Shown piece by piece: positions 34,990-48,514 of a stretch of 64,000 bases of DNA. Within the stretch, counting starts at the first letter, position 1; every line of letters starts with the position of its first letter. The notes under the pieces are model-generated. The model was not told the DNA's origin, searched no databases, and was given only the letters and a program-made list of their open reading frames with translations. The stretch comes from Hordeum vulgare subsp. vulgare. Lineage: Eukaryota > Streptophyta > Magnoliopsida > Poales > Poaceae. Made by a program: the position numbers and the translations under genes. The stretch covers positions 322,411,186 through 322,475,185 of the forward strand of contig NC_058520.1 of NCBI RefSeq assembly GCF_904849725.1, read 5' to 3'.

Positions 34990-37900
34990 CACCTTACCCC
35001 CTTCAGAAAATCTCATCCCCGAGATTTCTAGGCTACGGGTTGGAGAGATACAAAATCTTGAGCCGGAGGTAGTCTTCATGTCCCCATGTTGCTTCTCTGG
35101 GTCTTGAGGTGCTTCATGATACAGTCCTCGAGTGCTCTGCTCGTCTTGATTTGCCTTGGGCGGGGTTCTGGCAAGGGCTTGGTGAACTAAGTTCGTGCAA
35201 GGTTTTTGGCTTACAAGTGCATTCCAAAGTAGGAACACATGGCAAGATAATGTGGCTGGGTGCTGGTCCTGGGCAGCTCAAGCCGGTTAGTGACATCTAG
35301 ATGTCTCGTGTTAGAACGTACGGTCAAGTTCTTCGCATAGATCCCTGCTGACGGGGAAGTCCTTGACTCCCTTAAGGCAGGCAAGCTGTGGTCGCAGATG
35401 GTTTTCATCCTTATGGGTGTAGTAGTGGTCTTCGAAGGCTTGTCATGAAGGGGTCTGGCTCGGGTCTCGCCCATGAGTCTAAGCTCGTAGACTCAATGTT
35501 CAAAACAGGTTCTATCGTCTCGGAAGGTTTGTGAGGGGTTCTCGATGAGCTGGCTACCTAAGATTATAGACCAGTCATCCACTCTCAAGATTGTTGCTCG
35601 GCGAGCGGGTGAATCACCTTTAGCAGGTTCTCACCATGATCCATTTAGGACTCTTGTCCTTGGTTCGGACCAAGAAGAGGCTCTCTGGTTTCCCATGCTA
35701 TCCAAAGGTTTCATCGTCTTGAATCGTCGAGGCTTCTTGACTTCGATGAAGTAGTCGATGCAGGATCGGTGGTTGTCTTCTTTTGCTTCTTCTTCATTGT
35801 CGTGGTTTCCCAACCATGGTGGTTCTTCGTCTTGTCTTGGGTAGGATAGACTTCCGCTGCCTTGAGGTTGCTTCGAGAAGCCTACCTTCTCGATATAACA
35901 CCTTACTCTCGAGGGGCATAGCGATCAGCGTTCCCGGGGCTCGTCCAAATAGGACTAAGGTGTTCTTCCTATTATTGGGTGAATAAGTATGTCATCCGTG
36001 AGTATAGCAACATATTTTCCCAAGCATCACATAAGCATAGTGCTTATGAGACAGGTGAGGAGAGCGGGGACTTGCTATGGGTGGTCACTAACCGAGAGGT
36101 TTGTGGTCCAACATGATCTGGTACCTCATGCCCACGTTGTCATAGGAATGATGGGTGGCGGTCGGGTGGAGTACTGGCCATATTCCAACGACTTAGAGTC
36201 GTTTTCTATGGTTGTAATCCGACCACCTTATGGCTCGGTGAAGCTTTGGGGTTTCAAGGAATTTAGGATGTGAGTGAACATCTATCATCTTATCCTTAAT
36301 CATATTCCTTAGATGCCAATAGTCTGACCTCTCACTCTAGACAAAATCACCCTATTTTATCAAGATACCATCTCATATAACTCAACTCCGTACCGCTCAT
36401 GCTAATCAACTCTCGGGTCGAGGGAAGGACTAAAACCAAACACCACTAGTATGGTGTAGCTACATTGCACATGCATTCCTATGTAAGAACCTCCGGAAAG
36501 CATACAAGCTGCTAAGCTTGAACTTAGATGCTACAATTTCAAGTGCTAAACTACATTACCCAATGGACAAGGTACTGCATTTCTATATTAAGGAACCACG
36601 TAGTATTCCAATCCAAGATCTTGTTTCCTTCCTACGAATCCGATCAAGTGGTCCATCAATCCGGTCAATCATCACTGGACCCATCCTCCTAGAAATACAA
36701 TATTGACGGGGTTCTACATGATCACTTAGAGTCCTCATAATTCACATATTATTCCCAGAACTACGTCGTAGTGTATCAACCAACTTTCAATATCATGGCC
36801 AACTAATCTCCGAAGCCCACTCATATAGGTTCGTAAGTTATTTCTACAACTCCAATTACTTCTACCCGTTATCCACCGAGAATAATGGTATCATGATCGA
36901 GATCATCAGGCTAAATCCAATTCACTCCGAACCATGTGGTCTCTGTCATCATCAATACTCTACTGAGATCACTTATATAAATCCAAAACTCAAGTCCAAC
37001 AAGAACTTTTACTCGTTAGTCCAAGTCTCTATGGTAGCATCTTCAAATCATGTCAACTACTTGATATAGTCAATTATACCACCAAGAATTATTGCTCGCG
37101 ATCATAATCATCCTACTGAATCTGAATTTACTCCAGGAACATGTAGGTTATGCTACTATATCAAGTTGTTCCACCAAATTCACCTGCCTTTATAAGGGTA
37201 TTACGATCCACCAAGATAGTCTAGCTATATCCTCAAGACATCTATCATCATCACAACAACTTTAGTCTAATATTCTCCTATCCAAGAATGGTCCTTCTTA
37301 TGGCATCAGGGTTATGGTGCTAGCTTAAGAATGAGGGATACTTGTTCACCGTGATCACTTGTTCCATAAAGAACCCGGTGCTAAGTGGAGGTTTATCGGG
37401 GCTCGACGGGTGTTCTGACAAATACGTATATCGAACACGTGACCAGATATTTGAGCCGAAAAGGCTGGTGGATGTTAGACTGGGCTGGGGAGGGTTTCCA
37501 ATCTTGAGGGAAAGCATAACTCCTACGGTTGCGTGTGGTTGAGCATGGTATAATCAGTGTCTCCAGTGTCCGTGTTCGCTAAAGTGGGTCCCTGGTGCAT
37601 CTTGTATTGCCGGTCTTCGGTCGTCGAGAGGGGTGAGAAAGAGGGTAGCATCATGGAGGGGTGTGCCTAAGGGGTGCTATAGTACAATCAACCAAGTGTT
37701 GGAAAGTCAACTCAAACACCAAGATGAGGCACGTGATATAACCGCATGCTTGTTGCAAAGAGCAAAAGCGTGACTTATATCAAGGCACAAACAACAAAAA
37801 CAAGCAACACACAACATGGTTCTATCCAAACCATTTTACGGACTCGACTTCGCATAGGGGACTCATGACTCATCCTACCCTAGGGGTTCTCGGACTCGAC

Positions 37901-38837
37901 GGTCGTGCTTGCTTCGTGTCCCGGAGAGGGGTCTGCTAAGTCTTCTGGACCTTCTCACGGTGTTGCCATGTCTCTTGTTGTTGCTCGTCGAAGCGACTCG
38001 AGTTGAAAAAAAGTTGAAAGAATTCTTGATGACTTCCTCCTTGGAGAGTTACTGACGAAGGTGGTTCCTTATGGCTGACGTTGAGAGGATCTTCTGTTGT
38101 CTTCGGAAGCTTGTCATCGTGTTCTTGCCTTTCAAGGTGTTGAGAGTTCCAAGTGGACGACCTTTATGCAATGACATCATCAAGGCATGATAGGGTTCCG
38201 ACCCATTAGTCATGTTGATCATAATGTCGACACCTCGAGCGGGGGATGAAGAGAACAATTTTCTTCCTCGCTAAGGTGAGGCAGACCAAATGGCGAGGTT
38301 CTCATCCACTGGTGGTGGTCGATACAACATTGATATTGACATGGTTGCACTATTAGTGATGCAGATCATGGTCTTGCATATAATACATCTTGCTCATCGT
38401 AGGTGAAGATGGCATTACACAAAAACAGTGTCGAGGTTGTCGCCATCTTCTGGGTCTCGATGTTCTTGTTCCTCATGGAGGTACTTGTGTTGGATTAGTA
38501 TGTCATAGCATTGTCATCCTTGTCCTTCAAGTACATGGGTGGCCGCTTGGAAAGATCACATCCTTCCAAGTTGCCCAAGAGGATTTTAAGTAATCTGTGG
38601 TCAGGTATAAGGGTGCTAGCGGCCATTAGTAGGTTTTGAATAAGCAGACGAGGAGTGTCAAGAAAATAAGAGTGGGAGTGCTAAGGCAAAGAGCTTGCTT
38701 CCTTTGAAAATTTAGGAGAGGTGAGAAAGATACATGTTTGTAAGTACTTTTAAGGGTTTGGGAAAGCAGTTTTATCCTAACTAACATCTATGCTAACTAA
38801 GGGCTTCCTATAGTCAGGATGACTCTGATACCAGCTC
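34990..38837 (-). mobile_element. H element internal domain (U2)
   Basis: Paralogue of 6905-10747 with a few percent divergence by eye. The polypurine tract is next to 34990 (minus strand, AAGGGGGTAAGGTG) and the PBS is at 38823-38833. No gag or pol motif. The ORF opposite 6917-7390 is frameshifted here near 35238, and all other ORFs are short. Confidence 0.8.
38823..38833 (-). other. Primer binding site of H (U2)
   Basis: The minus strand reads TGGTATCAGAG, four bases inside the LTR border at 38838. Confidence 0.85.
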
Positions 38838-39253
38838 TGTGGGGACCCCGACTTATGAGTGGAGATTGCCGAATGAACATGCTCAGTGATCCTAGAGATC
38901 AATGCTCATCGAACATAGAGTAACTGAATAACAAGAGTATTACACCCATACATACCGTTTGATACAATAAATGACCATCACGGTCAATTCTTACATATTT
39001 ATAGGGCCTTGAAGGTCAACACGCCAAACTGGACCAATAGCGGAAATATTGGTCGAAAGCGTGAACCAATGCCATCAACGTTAACCTACACGCATTCTGG
39101 CTCAGAAGTGTCCTAACTTGCAGGAACATCACCAAGGTGCCCTTCATCATTTCCTGTTCTGTCATACCTGGTCAATGAAACAATCAGTGGCAAGCCAATG
39201 AGTACTTTGAATGTACTTGCAAACAGCACATGATGTGGATGATGTAGTTGGTA
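38838..39253 (-). mobile_element. H element 5' LTR, terminal part (U2)
   Basis: Paralogue of 10748-11163, broken at the same base next to the exon-like fragment. Confidence 0.8.
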
Positions 39254-39291
39254 TCAGTGGCAGATAGGACTTGAGAGAATATTGCTCTTAC

Positions 39292-39528
39292 CTTTAGCTC
39301 CATGTGGGTTCGACACTCCATACTTCTCACTACCACCTTTGGAAATTTCTAGGATGATTCCTTGCACTTGGGGATTATCAAGGAGGCGCAACTAGCATTG
39401 TTCTCACTCGTGATCGCGTGCAGCCGCGCCTCTGTGGCAGTCGCTTCTTGGCGAGCAGCGGATTGAGCGCGGAGGGCGTCATAGAGTGCATGATGCTCCG
39501 TGACGAAGTCAGGGTTCGTCGTTGCCAT
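39292..39528 (-). pseudogene. Exon-like fragment with splice donor (U2)
   Basis: Same 79-codon exon as at 11202-11438, starting MATTNPDFVTEHHALYD. An in-frame TAG replaces a CAG codon in the carboxy-terminal third. The donor AAG/GTAAGAG is intact. Origin unknown. Confidence 0.4.
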
Positions 39529-40500
39529 GTATCCATGATGAAGTCAGGGTTTGTCCTACCCTCCCGAGGCATCAGGGTCCATAAATAAACTAAGGGATAT
39601 GAAGGCCTCCTTTTAATAGAGAACTAGAACAAAGCATTAACACATAGTGAATACATGAAATCCTCAAACTATGGTAATAATCACGAGAAGGAATCCCAGT
39701 TATTTTAACCTTGGGGTATGCGGATCATGACACATAATAGGTGCATACAAATTGCAAGATAGGATCCAAAGCACTCTCATATTCATGGAAACATAAAAAG
39801 GTTCATATCTGAAATCATGGCACACGGGCCTTAGTGACAAGTATTAAGCATAGCAAAGTCATAGCAACATTAGTCTGAGAACTTAGTGGATACTAGGGAT
39901 CAAGCCCTATCAAATTAACTTGATTACATGAAAAATCTCATCCAATCCTATCACCCAACAACAAGGCTACAAAGGAATTAGTCACTCCCGATGGTGAGCA
40001 TCATGATGGTGTTGATAGAGAAGGGTTGGTGATGACGAGGTGATGAATTCCCCTCTCCGGAGCACCAAACAGACTCCAGATAAGCCCTCACAAGGATAAA
40101 GAGGAGGCGGCGCCAGCTAAGTCTCATAAAATGCGATGTAATCTTCTCTTCTATTTTTTCTAGGGGAATAGGAATTTATAGAATTGGAATTAGGGTCGAC
40201 GGGGCCACGAGGTGGCCCCAAGCCATCAAGGCGTGCCGACAGGGGTGGTCACGCCCTGTTAGTTTGGGAGCAACTGGTGGCCCCCTTTGGTGGATCTTCG
40301 CTTCCATAATTTTTATTCAAGAAAAGTTCTCTAAAAGTTTCATCCCATTTAGATAACTTCTATTTGTGCACAAAGACAACACCATGATAGTTTTGGTGAA
40401 AACAACGTCAATCTGGATCAGTTTCATTCAAATCATGTAAATTAGAGTCCAAAACAAGATCAACTGTTTTTGGAAAAATAGATACATTGGAGACATATCA
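39529..40500 (-). mobile_element. Element C 3' LTR, partial (U2)
   Basis: Paralogue of 11439-12410 (972 bases in all three copies). It ends GAGACATATCA. Confidence 0.75.
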
Positions 40501-42421
40501 ACTCCCGTAAACTTAACTCATTTCTTGTTCTCGAGCAGTTCAGTTGACAAACTCAAACTGAGAAAGAAAACTTTTACAATCTCTTTTGTGCTTGTTGATA
40601 TATATGTTTAGCTAGTGTTTATGTTATCAACATAGATCATAAATAACCGTATCAATGATAACACCTAAAAACATATTTACTCATTTCAATAACATAACCA
40701 ACTACCGAGCAATAATAAAATATCTCACATGACAACTATTTCTCAAAACAATCGTGATATAATATGATGATATGCATGGCATCTCGCTAGCACTTTCAGA
40801 CACCGCAAAACATAAATGCAGAGCACCTATGAGATTCAAGCAACCACTAAATATAGTAATTAAGAGTAGAAAAGATCCAATCATGATCACATACAACATT
40901 AACTAGACTCAATGCATAAGAAGCACAGTAGTGCTCTCAGGTTTGGTGCTTTGGTGAGAAGATGATGTCTCAATAAAATAAAATAACATGATAGTAAATA
41001 ACATACAAGTAAATAGAAAGGCCCTTTGCAGAGGGAACCACTGATTCACACAGGTGCCAGAGCTCATGGTTTAAGACTGGGATGAAATTGTAATTTTTAG
41101 TGCTGTGTTTTTTCCTCTCAATGTGACAACATAGATTTCAATATCTTCCATGTTGAACACATTATTGGCAGTTCCCAAGTGGAAATATAAAGTCTACTCA
41201 CATCCACCATATATACACAAGCCATGTCTCACCGAATCCTCGAGTGCCCTCCAACATTTCAACTGTCTCGGGAGTTTTTTTTAATTTATTGTTAATTATA
41301 CAGGATTGGGCATCCTTTTTACCATCCTCTCTCATGCATTGACATGCGAAGACATGCCCATCTTGAGAATAACCTGCTTATAATGGAAGATACTGACCAG
41401 TCCGTCGCTCCATCAGCGGTACGGGCACACAAAACATATGTTTATTTGAATGTTTAGAGGTGGAACGTGCAAATTTACTTGGAGTGGTAGGGTAACACCG
41501 CATATAGGTACGTATGGTGGAATCATTTGGCACAAGTTGGGTTCACGAGTTTGGATGCACAAGCAACATTCCCGCTTAGTACATGTGAAGGCTAGCAATA
41601 GATTGAGAGACAACCAACTAGAGAGCAAAAACGGTCATAATCATGCATTGAGAAAACTTATCATTGAACACTAGCATGAGTAGTATATGAACACTGTGAA
41701 TTAAAATATCATGAAGGCTACATTAATTTATCATGATCACTTCATCAAATGTTGTCATTATTGCCTTTCACTTGTATGACCGAATGATGTGAAAATAATA
41801 ATAGTGCAAGTGTTTAATGGACTAAGATGGAATCTGCGAGACAGTTTATACAAAGAAGAAGTCAAGGTAAAATTGACTCATCGTTAGATCACCAACAATG
41901 CATGTGAGAGCCACTCAACATTTCCATCGTGGTCTTGTCCTTTCAATGACTCAACAAAAGGAAATCAATTCAAAGAAACATAGTGAAATATTTTTGGAGT
42001 TTTTAGTTTTTTTAAAGAAAGCAATTAAACGAAAGATAAACCAAAAGAGAGAAAAACTATTAACATGGGAAAGCTCCCAACAAGCAAAAGAAGAAACGAG
42101 AAATATTTTTTGGATTTTTTTAGTACTAAAAACTAACTGAATAAGAAAGATGAACCAAAAAGAAGCGAGAAATATTTCTGGATTTTCAAAGTTTTTCAAA
42201 CATACAAAAGAAAAGCGGGAAATAAAACTAAACATGGATATACAATGAAAGAGGATGAACACCGACAGTTGATATAAATATGTGAACATGAATGTAATCT
42301 CAGTGAGAAATACATACTCCCCCAAGCTTGGGCTTTTGGCATAGTGCGGTGATCACCACTAGTAGTAGCCATTGGGTCGAAGAGGGAAGTAGTTGGGTTG
42401 AGGCACTCGAGCATCCCAAGC

Positions 42422-43325
42422 CTAGGCATGGGCTTCCACCGTAGCCAACTCATTTTGGTAAGAGATTATATCTGATGGCATGATGAAATATCCATCCTCG
42501 GCATGATAGTTAAACAAAGAAGGAGCATGCAACAAAATAACAACAGGAGTCTTCTCGCTATATACCACGTCGTAGCGATAGTGGCGCGGAGGCTCAGGTT
42601 CATCGATAAAGTGGTATTCTATCATAGACTAGTGATCTAGATAAACCTTAGGTAGCAAGTTATCAGTAGGGAGTATATTGATATTGAAGTGTTTTGCTGA
42701 GCGAGTGGCATAAATACTACCATGGACCATTCCCCTGATCCGATTATCTTGCAAGCGACATGGAACAATTGCTTCTAACTTGTATGTGTTTCCATTTAAT
42801 AATGCACGTTGCAAGATAGCAAGGGTAGGGGCACTCAGACCGCCACCTTTCTCCATAGTCTTTAAATATTTTCCTATAAATAGTGCAAAGTAGTGCACAG
42901 TAGGAAAATGCAAAATTATGGCTCTAGTGGTCGACACGTCCCTACGTTCTCCCATAGTTAAAGTAAGAAGGAAGTCCTCGAACTCTTCCGACTTTGGCTC
43001 ACTTAATTTCCTGCCATAGGGAATCATGCATATTTGGAAGTGAATGGTATCTCATAATGTTCAGCATATTAATCAAACCGTACCATGGGGATATCAAGCC
43101 TATGTAGGTAATAGAATATTTGCACAAACAAATTCACGAGGAGATAGTATTGATCACACACATTTGTGAGAAAGTTTGTTAGACGACATTTGCAATGAAT
43201 TGCATGAACTCTTGGTAGAAACCTGCTTCGTTCATGAAGGTGGTATGTGGCCATTCGCACGGCCGAACGTCCATGTCATGAAAGATGTTGATATCCCGAT
43301 CTTGGGCACTCCCAACGATTCCCAT
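42422..43325 (-). pseudogene. ATHILA-ORF1-type retroelement protein, degraded (U2)
   Basis: The ATG at 43325 opens the same protein as in U1. A frameshift lies near 43190. A continuous 132-codon part (42629-43027) includes GERRDVSTTRAIILHFPTVH and APTLAILQRALL. A single in-frame TAG (VYLDH then stop) separates it from the 67-codon tail (42422-42625). It is better preserved than the U1 copy. The ORF sits 22 bases behind a candidate splice acceptor. Family as for 14608-15510. Confidence 0.68.
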
Positions 43326-43347
43326 GGAACTCCGACTTGAAGAACCT

Positions 43348-43600
43348 CTGCAAAAGATGTTTATTTTCCTAAGAACAAATTTCTGAAATTTTTGGACCAC
43401 AAAATTACGTCAACAAAACTTCGTAAAATTTATAGCAACTACTCATATAAATTCCGGGAGGACATATCAAGCATTCAAACTACTTCGAACTCAAAAAATT
43501 CAACATGCAAACTCATTTTTAGTAGCACTAACAGTAGAAAAATATGAAAAATTATAGACCACTGAAACTAATTAATCAGAGCAACGAATGATTTACATAC
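43348..43600 (-). other. Candidate intron upstream of C ORF (U2)
   Basis: The donor CCCATTG/GTATGTAA and acceptor CTTTTGCAG/AG on the minus strand bound 253 bases. Confidence 0.5.
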
Positions 43601-43826
43601 CAATGGGCAATCCCTCAAAACAGTTTTAGAAATGGAGCTCCGAACAAAGAGATCGAAAATCTCAGGTTTGGGAGCAAGAACATGAGGGAGAGAGCAACCA
43701 GGATTTTTTTCTAGTGGTAAGAGATGAAGTGGGCTTAAGGGATAAGTGAGGGGTTCCCTATGGCCCCCAATTCATCATGGCGCACCTAGGGGATGGTCGT
43801 GCCCTCTTGTCTTGGCAACAAAACAT

Positions 43827-44212
43827 TGTAGGATCCGAAGTATGTCTAGAGGGGGTGATTAGACTACTTGACCAAATAAAACTTAGCCATTTGCCAATTT
43901 TAGTTGTGGGAAACTTTAGAAATTGTAGCAAGTCAAGCACACCCTACACATGCAATTCTAAGAGTATAGGTGTGGAAAGTAAAGACATGCACATGTAAAT
44001 AGAGGGTAGGGATAGGAAGATCAAACACAAAGATTGACATGGAGTATTTTGGCGTGGTTCCGACAGGGGGTGCTATCGTATATCCATGTTGATGGAGACT
44101 TCTACCCACGAAGGGAAACGGCCACAAAAGTCCATGAAGGGCTCAACCCACGAAGGGTCCACGGAGAAGCAACCTTGTCTATTCCATCATGGCTTATGTC
44201 CACGAAGGACTA
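43827..44212. repeat. Unclassified repeat fragment (U2)
   Basis: Starts TGTAGGATCCGAAG and is repeated at 63153-63538. It is not part of C, S, G or H by similarity. No ORF is supported and no terminal duplication was found; it may be a truncated LTR or other element piece. Confidence 0.4.
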
Positions 44213-44974
44213 TGTGACGCCCTGGATTTGCTGCTACAGCAATGTTTGTGTTTAAGCTATTGTGATCACATGATTAAGCTGATGTTTTGCTAAACCATGT
44301 TTGATCATCACTTAAATTTCCAAATAATTCATTTGAAACGTGATTTTAAAAGTTTTGCAAACCAAACATTAAAAATCATGGATAGGTTTCAAATATTCCA
44401 TAAGCTATTCTAAAATTGTAAATAGCATTTTATCAATTGGTTTAGTGCCTCTAAGACATTTATAAATGTGGCAAAACCATTATTAAATGCCATTTGAGTT
44501 TATGTAAGTTTCAATTATTTTCAAAAGGCCCCTAAACCTTTTATGCTCAAGCCTAATATTGCCCTTGTAATATTGGGCATGTCCTCTAAATTTTATAAAA
44601 GTATTTTATAAATAAAATATTAATATAAAATAAACATTTAAAAGAAAATGAAACAAAAAGAGAAAACAAATAAAAGAAAAGCTCCCCTTCCCTGGCCCAA
44701 CTCGGCCACCGGCCCAACACGCTGCCCAACCGGCCGGTCCGTGGGGGTCAAACCCCCCCATCCACCAACGCCCTGCCCCTTCCCCCACTCTCCCCCGTTG
44801 CCGCCCCTAACCCCGCCCCATCGCTCGCCTTCCCCGGCGCCCTCCCACACCGGCACTACCATGCCGCCCCCGTGTGAGTGTCACTCCCGCTTTTCTCTTT
44901 CCCCTTCCTCGCGCACCGCACCACGTGTTGCCCCGGCTGCGCACGCACACCCACGCACCCACGCCCGCGCTGCT
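44213..44974 (+). mobile_element. H'-like LTR start fragment (U2)
   Basis: TGTGACGCCCTGGATTTGC resembles the Gypsy LTR start of H' (TGTCACACCCTG). AT-rich sequence to ~44680 then changes to a C-rich block, as in H' 29045-30500. It stops against the reverse H LTR end TGTGGGG at 44975. The proline-rich ORFs at 44648-45013 are base-composition shadows. A duplicate begins at 63539. Confidence 0.55.
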
Positions 44975-45316
44975 TGTGGGGACCCCGACTTACGAGTCGA
45001 GATTGTCGAATGAACCTGCTCAGTGATTCCAGAGATCAATGCTCATCGAACACACAATAACTAAATCCCATACATACGGTTTGATACAATAAATGACCAT
45101 CATGGTCAATTCTTACATATTTATAGGGCCTTGATATCGAGCACACCAAACAGGACAAATAGCGGAAATATTGGTCGAAAGCGTGAACCCATGCCATCAG
45201 CCTTAACCTACAGGCATTCTGAGACGGAAGCGTCCTAGTTCGCAGGAACCTCACCAAGGTGCTCTTCACCATTTCCTGTTCTCTCATACGTGTTCAATGA
45301 AATAACCAGTAGCAAG
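44975..45316 (-). mobile_element. H element LTR end (U3)
   Basis: TGTGGGGACCCCGAC is the complement of the H LTR terminus. The piece matches 10748-11106 and ends in target site GCAAG (45312-45316). It shares the S insertion site of U2. Confidence 0.8.
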
Positions 45317-46711
45317 TGATAACCCCCAAGTGTAGGGGATCACAACAGTCTTCGCGGGTAAGTTAACCCAATATATTGATTCGACACAAGGGGATGCAAA
45401 GAATATTTATAAGCTTTAACAATTGAGTTGTCAATTCAACCTCACCTGAAAGATACTCTCTTGGCAATGATATATTAGTACCAACGGTGATATGGAAGTG
45501 ATGGTGGCAACGGAAATAATGGTGGCAAAGCAAAGAAAGAAAAACAACGAAAGTAAAGCTACTTGTGATGAGCTGGATTAAAACATTGTAGGCTAAGGAG
45601 ATGGATGGTTGGTCATGGATGAGAGATATCATGTATTTAACTTGGGGCAAGGCACATAGAAAAGTAATGATCATCTAGGCATATATCAAACATTAGGCAT
45701 GTATCCCGAGGTAGTCGTGCGTGCGTGCAATAAGAACTTGCGCAATATCTTTTGTCATACCATCCCGCTATCAACGGGACCAAAAGGAACTTATGGACAT
45801 TAAGGTGCTCTTGTCAAAGAGAACCGGAACAAAGCATTAACAATCAATGGATACATGGAATCCTCAAACTACAGCCCATGCCCTTTGGTGTCCCGAGCTG
45901 CCACCATTGGGATCGCCGGTTCCGGACTATAATAGGTGCATACTACTCAAAGATAGGATCTAGAACACAAATATATTCATGAATACATAAGGTATTCAGA
46001 TCTTAAATCATGGCACTCGGGCCCAAAGTGACAAGCATTAAGAGTAACAAGTAGTAGAAAAGATGATAAACACCATAGTAGATGATAGGCAACATATCCC
46101 CAACAATCTGATGAACTATTACATGATCTAACTCATACAATCTCTCCCATCCCCTTCACCTACAGCATGGAATTACTCACACATGATGGGAGAAGCCATG
46201 GAAGGATGATGGACTGGTAATGGTGATGACGATGGCGACGATTTCCCCTCTCCGAAGGACAAAACAGCCTCCAGATTAGCTCTCCCGAAGAAGAACCGAG
46301 GGTGGTGGTGGCTCTGCGTCGAGAACTTGCAATACGACTTCTGTTCTGGAATTTTCTCGTTATGGGTAAAAATAGGAGCCAAAGTAGGGCACCAGAGGGG
46401 GTGGGCCCCGTCCAGGTGGCCCCCCAGCGCGGCCAGGGGGTAAGCCGCAACAGCAGGTCGCCTGGGGGCCTGTGATTCCCCTCCGGCCCATCTTCTGGCC
46501 CATGGTTACTCCCGATGCGTTGATTTTCTCTATTTTTTCTAGGAATTTTCCGGGACGTCTAAATATCCATTTTCCTGCACACAAAAAAACCATACAGGCA
46601 GCTCTGCTGAAAACAGCGTCAGTCCAGGTTAGTTTCATTCAAATCATGCAAGAATGAGGCCAAAACAATAGCAAAAGTGTTTGAGAAAGTCGATACGTTT
46701 GAGACGTATCA
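45317..46711 (-). mobile_element. S element 3' LTR (U3)
   Basis: Starts TGATAACCCCCAAG, ends GAGACGTATCA, 1,395 bases, the same length as the solo LTR at 15977-17371. The left TSD is GCAAG. It continues into the polypurine tract of S, so in element orientation it is the 3' LTR. Confidence 0.92.
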
Positions 46712-46727
46712 ACTCCCCCAAGCTTAG
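46712..46727 (-). other. Polypurine tract of S
   Basis: The minus strand reads AAGCTTGGGGGAGT directly before the LTR start TGATACGTC. Confidence 0.85.
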
Positions 46728-48514
46728 CATATTGCTTGTCCTCAAGCAATTCAGTTCAACGAACTGAATGCGACAAAGAAAACTTTGACAAACTGTTTTG
46801 CTTCATGACATGTATATAAGCATACACTACGAACAAGTCCAACAAGTATTGAAGCAATGCTACAAAGACAATGCAAGAAGCAATCCTTCCATCATGTGAA
46901 GAGTTTCAAACAACTAAGAAAGAATAATATGTAACGAAAAATCATAACGATATCACAATGCACATGACTTGGATATACTAGAGTGGTATCTCGCTAGCCC
47001 CAATGAGTGAAGCAAAACATAAATGCAGACACTCCTTCGGAGTATTAAAGGAGACTAGAAATAAATATTTCAGAATAAGCGATATCACAATCATGCATAA
47101 GACATTGTGGTGCTTTGGGACAATGCACATTACACTCAGAATGAAAATTATGCTCTCTATAGTTGGTGCTTTTTATAAGAAGACGATGACTCAACAGAAA
47201 AGTGAAATAGATAGGCCCTTCGCAGAGGGAAGCATTGATTTGCACAGGTGCCAGAGCTTGAGCTTTAAAACAGAGATAAATCAAACTTTTGGTTGGTATG
47301 CTTTCATTGTCAACATAATAACTAAGAGATCTCAATATCTTCCATGCTAAATACATTATAGGCGGTTCCCAAATAGAAAAGTAAAGTTTTAACTCCCCCT
47401 CCACCAATCGATCACACTCCACGGCGGGCCGAATCCACGGGTACCGTCCATACAAACAACAATCCTGGGGGTGTTTTGTTTCATTAAATTTGATTTGACT
47501 CTGAGCATGGAACTGGGCATCCCGCTTACCGCTACCTTCTCGTGAATGATAGTGAATCAACACATATCTTGAGAATAACCTACTTAGCATGGAAGATATC
47601 GATAGCCCCTATTCACTACATGAGCGATTCGGGCATACAAAACAAAATATTTATTTGAAAATTTAGAACACGACACACGCAAATTTACATAGGACGGCAC
47701 AAAAATACCGCATATAGGTAGGTATGGTGGACTCATATGGCGGAACGGGTTTTTAGGATTTTGGATGCACAAGCAGTCAGTCTGCTTAGTACAGGTGAAG
47801 GCTAGCAAAAGTCGGGGAAGCGACCAACTAGAGAACAATAACGGTTATAATCATGCAGAGCGACAAAGCAACATAGAATCGGGCATGAAAGCGATATAAC
47901 TATTCGGAAATAAAAAGATCATCAAGGCTTGATAGACTTCTAGTCACAAACATGTGTAAGCATGTGCCTAGTCAATCTAGAAATTCTCCGAAGGGAAATA
48001 CCACTCTAATATGCCAAACCATGAACAATGCAATGCATGCTAAAAATTTCAATAACACATTATGCAGTCCAACTATTTGATACTAGTCACAAAGAAAGCA
48101 TGAACTACTGGGATAGCATTGTAATCATAGCACTATGTCGCTACAAGCTGGTCTCTAGATCATAAGTACAGGCATACGTACAAAGGTAGAAACAAATAGA
48201 GTTCATACTGGCTTTCCTTGTTGCATTCATTCCGTCGATCTTCGTTATTATTGCATCATCACTTGCACGATCGAACGTAGAAAGATATAATCAAGCGCAG
48301 TTGCAACCATGGACGTGAGCTGAACTCTGCAAACAAATCAAACTAAAGAAAGAAAATAAATCTTTTTGGGTTTTCCAAAAGTTAAACGAAAGCAAAAGAA
48401 AAGAGAAATCTTTTTATAGTTTTTCCAAAGAGAGAACAAAGAAGAACATGCAAAAACTCTGAAAAGATTTACAAAGGATACTACGCATGATACAATGAAA
48501 GGGGAGAAGGATAT
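46712..48514 (-). mobile_element. S element non-coding region between ORF and 3' LTR
   Basis: This ~1.8-kb region shares blocks with C (for example around 47215-47260) and has no recognisable protein. The 181-codon minus-strand ORF at 47045-47590 lacks domain features and has no counterpart in C, so I do not call it. Confidence 0.7.

Larger units (their letters stand above)
40501..43826 (-). mobile_element. Element C internal domain (U2)
   Basis: The non-coding part lies at 40501-42314. The PPT-like motif is at 42315-42330, the degraded ORF at 42422-43325 and the candidate intron at 43348-43600. The leader sequence reaches ~43826. It lacks ~273 bases present in U1 at 13640-13912. No gag, RT or integrase is seen before the unrelated repeat begins. 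Confidence 0.75.

Noticed and set aside
44648..45013. 121-codon proline/threonine-rich ORF
   Set aside because: Arises from a C-rich LTR block and runs across the junction with the reverse H LTR at 44975.
47045..47590. 181-codon minus-strand ORF in S
   Set aside because: Long but without domain features, in the non-coding region downstream of the ORF; the related C region has no equivalent frame.
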